Shown here piece after piece: positions 28,743 to 29,196 of a DNA stretch of 29,196 nucleotides. Source of the DNA: a virus; the IMG/VR virus record IMGVR_UViG_3300009431_000737, positions 1 to 29,196 of that record, one strand, 5' to 3'. A program made the translations under genes and the position numbers. A model generated the notes under the pieces. It was not told where the DNA came from, ran no database searches, and worked only from the letters and a program-made list of their open reading frames with translations. How positions within the stretch are numbered: position 1 is the first letter of the stretch; each line of letters begins with the position of its first letter.

Positions 28743-29196
28743 AGCGACTGGAGTCCTGCAGATGGTGGTTCAACGACTACAGAACATCCACCGTGCGTCG
28801 CCGGTGCTCATTGCCCGCCCGCGGCCTGTACATGGACATCCTCATGCTGCTGTACAGCTCCCCGAGGCCTGGCTACGCCTGCGACACTGTTGGTGGCCGC
28901 CTGGTCTATCTGAGCATCGACGAAATCATGGCCGACGTAGGAGCATCCGGTGAGCGAGATCTCTTCGATGAGCTGACGAAGTGGGGCGGGCTCGTGTGGG
29001 ATGAGGGCTGCGAGGGCTGGTACAACGCCAAGGCTGCCGAGGTGGGCGGAAAGGAGCTCAGGTTCAGGGAGGGCTGTGCGGACAGTGGCCGCCGCGGCGG
29101 CCTCCGGAGGGGCAAGGTCAAGTCAAGAGCACAAGCTGAACCTGAAGGGTCGCTTGAAGGGTCGCTTGAAGGGTCGCTTGAAGGGTCGCTTGAAGG
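28739..29196 (+). CDS. Phage replication protein (DUF1376-like), runs off the window
   Basis: 152 residues visible, incomplete at the right edge. The start overlaps the zinc-ribbon stop (ATGA). PARGLYMDILMLLYSSPRPGY and a following LSIDEIMADVG segment resemble the winged-helix replication-organiser proteins of the DUF1376 type, where RGLYMDLL is characteristic. After a basic part (RRGGLRRGKVKSRAQ), the frame enters E-G-S-L repeats encoded by 12-bp units. Such proteins recruit the helicase at the origin. Because the gene continues, its C-terminal domain cannot be judged. Confidence 0.6.
   Translation, partial: MKRLESCRWWFNDYRTSTVRRRCSLPARGLYMDILMLLYSSPRPGYACDTVGGRLVYLSIDEIMADVGASGERDLFDELTKWGGLVWDEGCEGWYNAKAAEVGGKELRFREGCADSGRRGGLRRGKVKSRAQAEPEGSLEGSLEGSLEGSLE
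29144..29196 (+). repeat. 12-bp direct repeats inside the replication gene (iteron-like)
   Basis: The unit GAAGGGTCGCTT repeats four times without a mismatch (29144, 29156, 29168, 29180), and a fifth is cut by the window end. In frame it encodes E-G-S-L repeats. Repeats at this place in an initiator-type gene resemble the iterons in lambda O that form the replication origin. Confidence 0.8.

Noticed and set aside
29144-29196. CRISPR array
   Set aside because: The 12-bp units are directly adjacent with no spacers and keep a protein reading frame.

Overview
The window is a tailed-phage genome segment: a temperate phage, or a prophage assembled across its attachment region. It is GC-rich, and almost every gene lies on the + strand in tight ATGA, GTGA or TGATG overlaps. 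No tail sheath is visible and the tail genes follow the order tube, frameshifted chaperone pair, 784-residue tape measure, tip proteins, so a long non-contractile (siphovirus-like) tail is likely. The host cannot be named. A Cys-rich lipoprotein at 24741-25037 has a style common in Myxococcota and other former Deltaproteobacteria, which is only a weak hint.

Layout. 1-2000: small accessory genes (Lar-like zinc protein, lipoprotein, two small HTH-like proteins, a repeat-built coiled-coil peptide). 2060-9000: packaging and head (putative small terminase, large terminase, portal, virion morphogenesis protein, scaffold, major capsid, connector, tail terminator). 9008-20684: tail (tube, chaperones with a lambda-type slippery site, tape measure, two paralogous tail proteins, a large hub-like protein, a LamG-type tip protein and its partner). 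20694-20990: XhlA-like membrane protein. 20987-24148: a translationally coupled cassette of a glycosyltransferase with an extra N-terminal domain, a ParB-like/SAM-methyltransferase fusion, and a PAPS-type sulfotransferase.

24149-24682 is an attachment region: palindromes, then the 3' half of a tRNA-Glu gene (minus strand, broken at the anticodon loop), joined directly to the C-terminal catalytic end of a tyrosine integrase whose N-terminal part is absent. 24741-29196 is an early or regulatory region: Cys-rich lipoprotein, ribbon-helix-helix-like protein with a probable leaderless promoter, excisionase-like HTH, a second lipoprotein, micro-ORFs, phage Dam-type methyltransferase, a putative cysteine-peptidase lysin, a zinc-ribbon protein, and the start of a replication protein that runs off the window in 12-bp tandem repeats.

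The most unusual parts are the glycosyltransferase-methyltransferase-sulfotransferase cassette, which may build or modify a sulfated, methylated glycan on the virion or host surface; the tRNA-Glu/truncated-integrase junction; a perfect 43-bp inverted repeat linking two unrelated genes (24968-25010 and 26503-26545); and iteron-like repeats inside the replication gene. All functional calls rest on reading motifs by eye; no database search was run.
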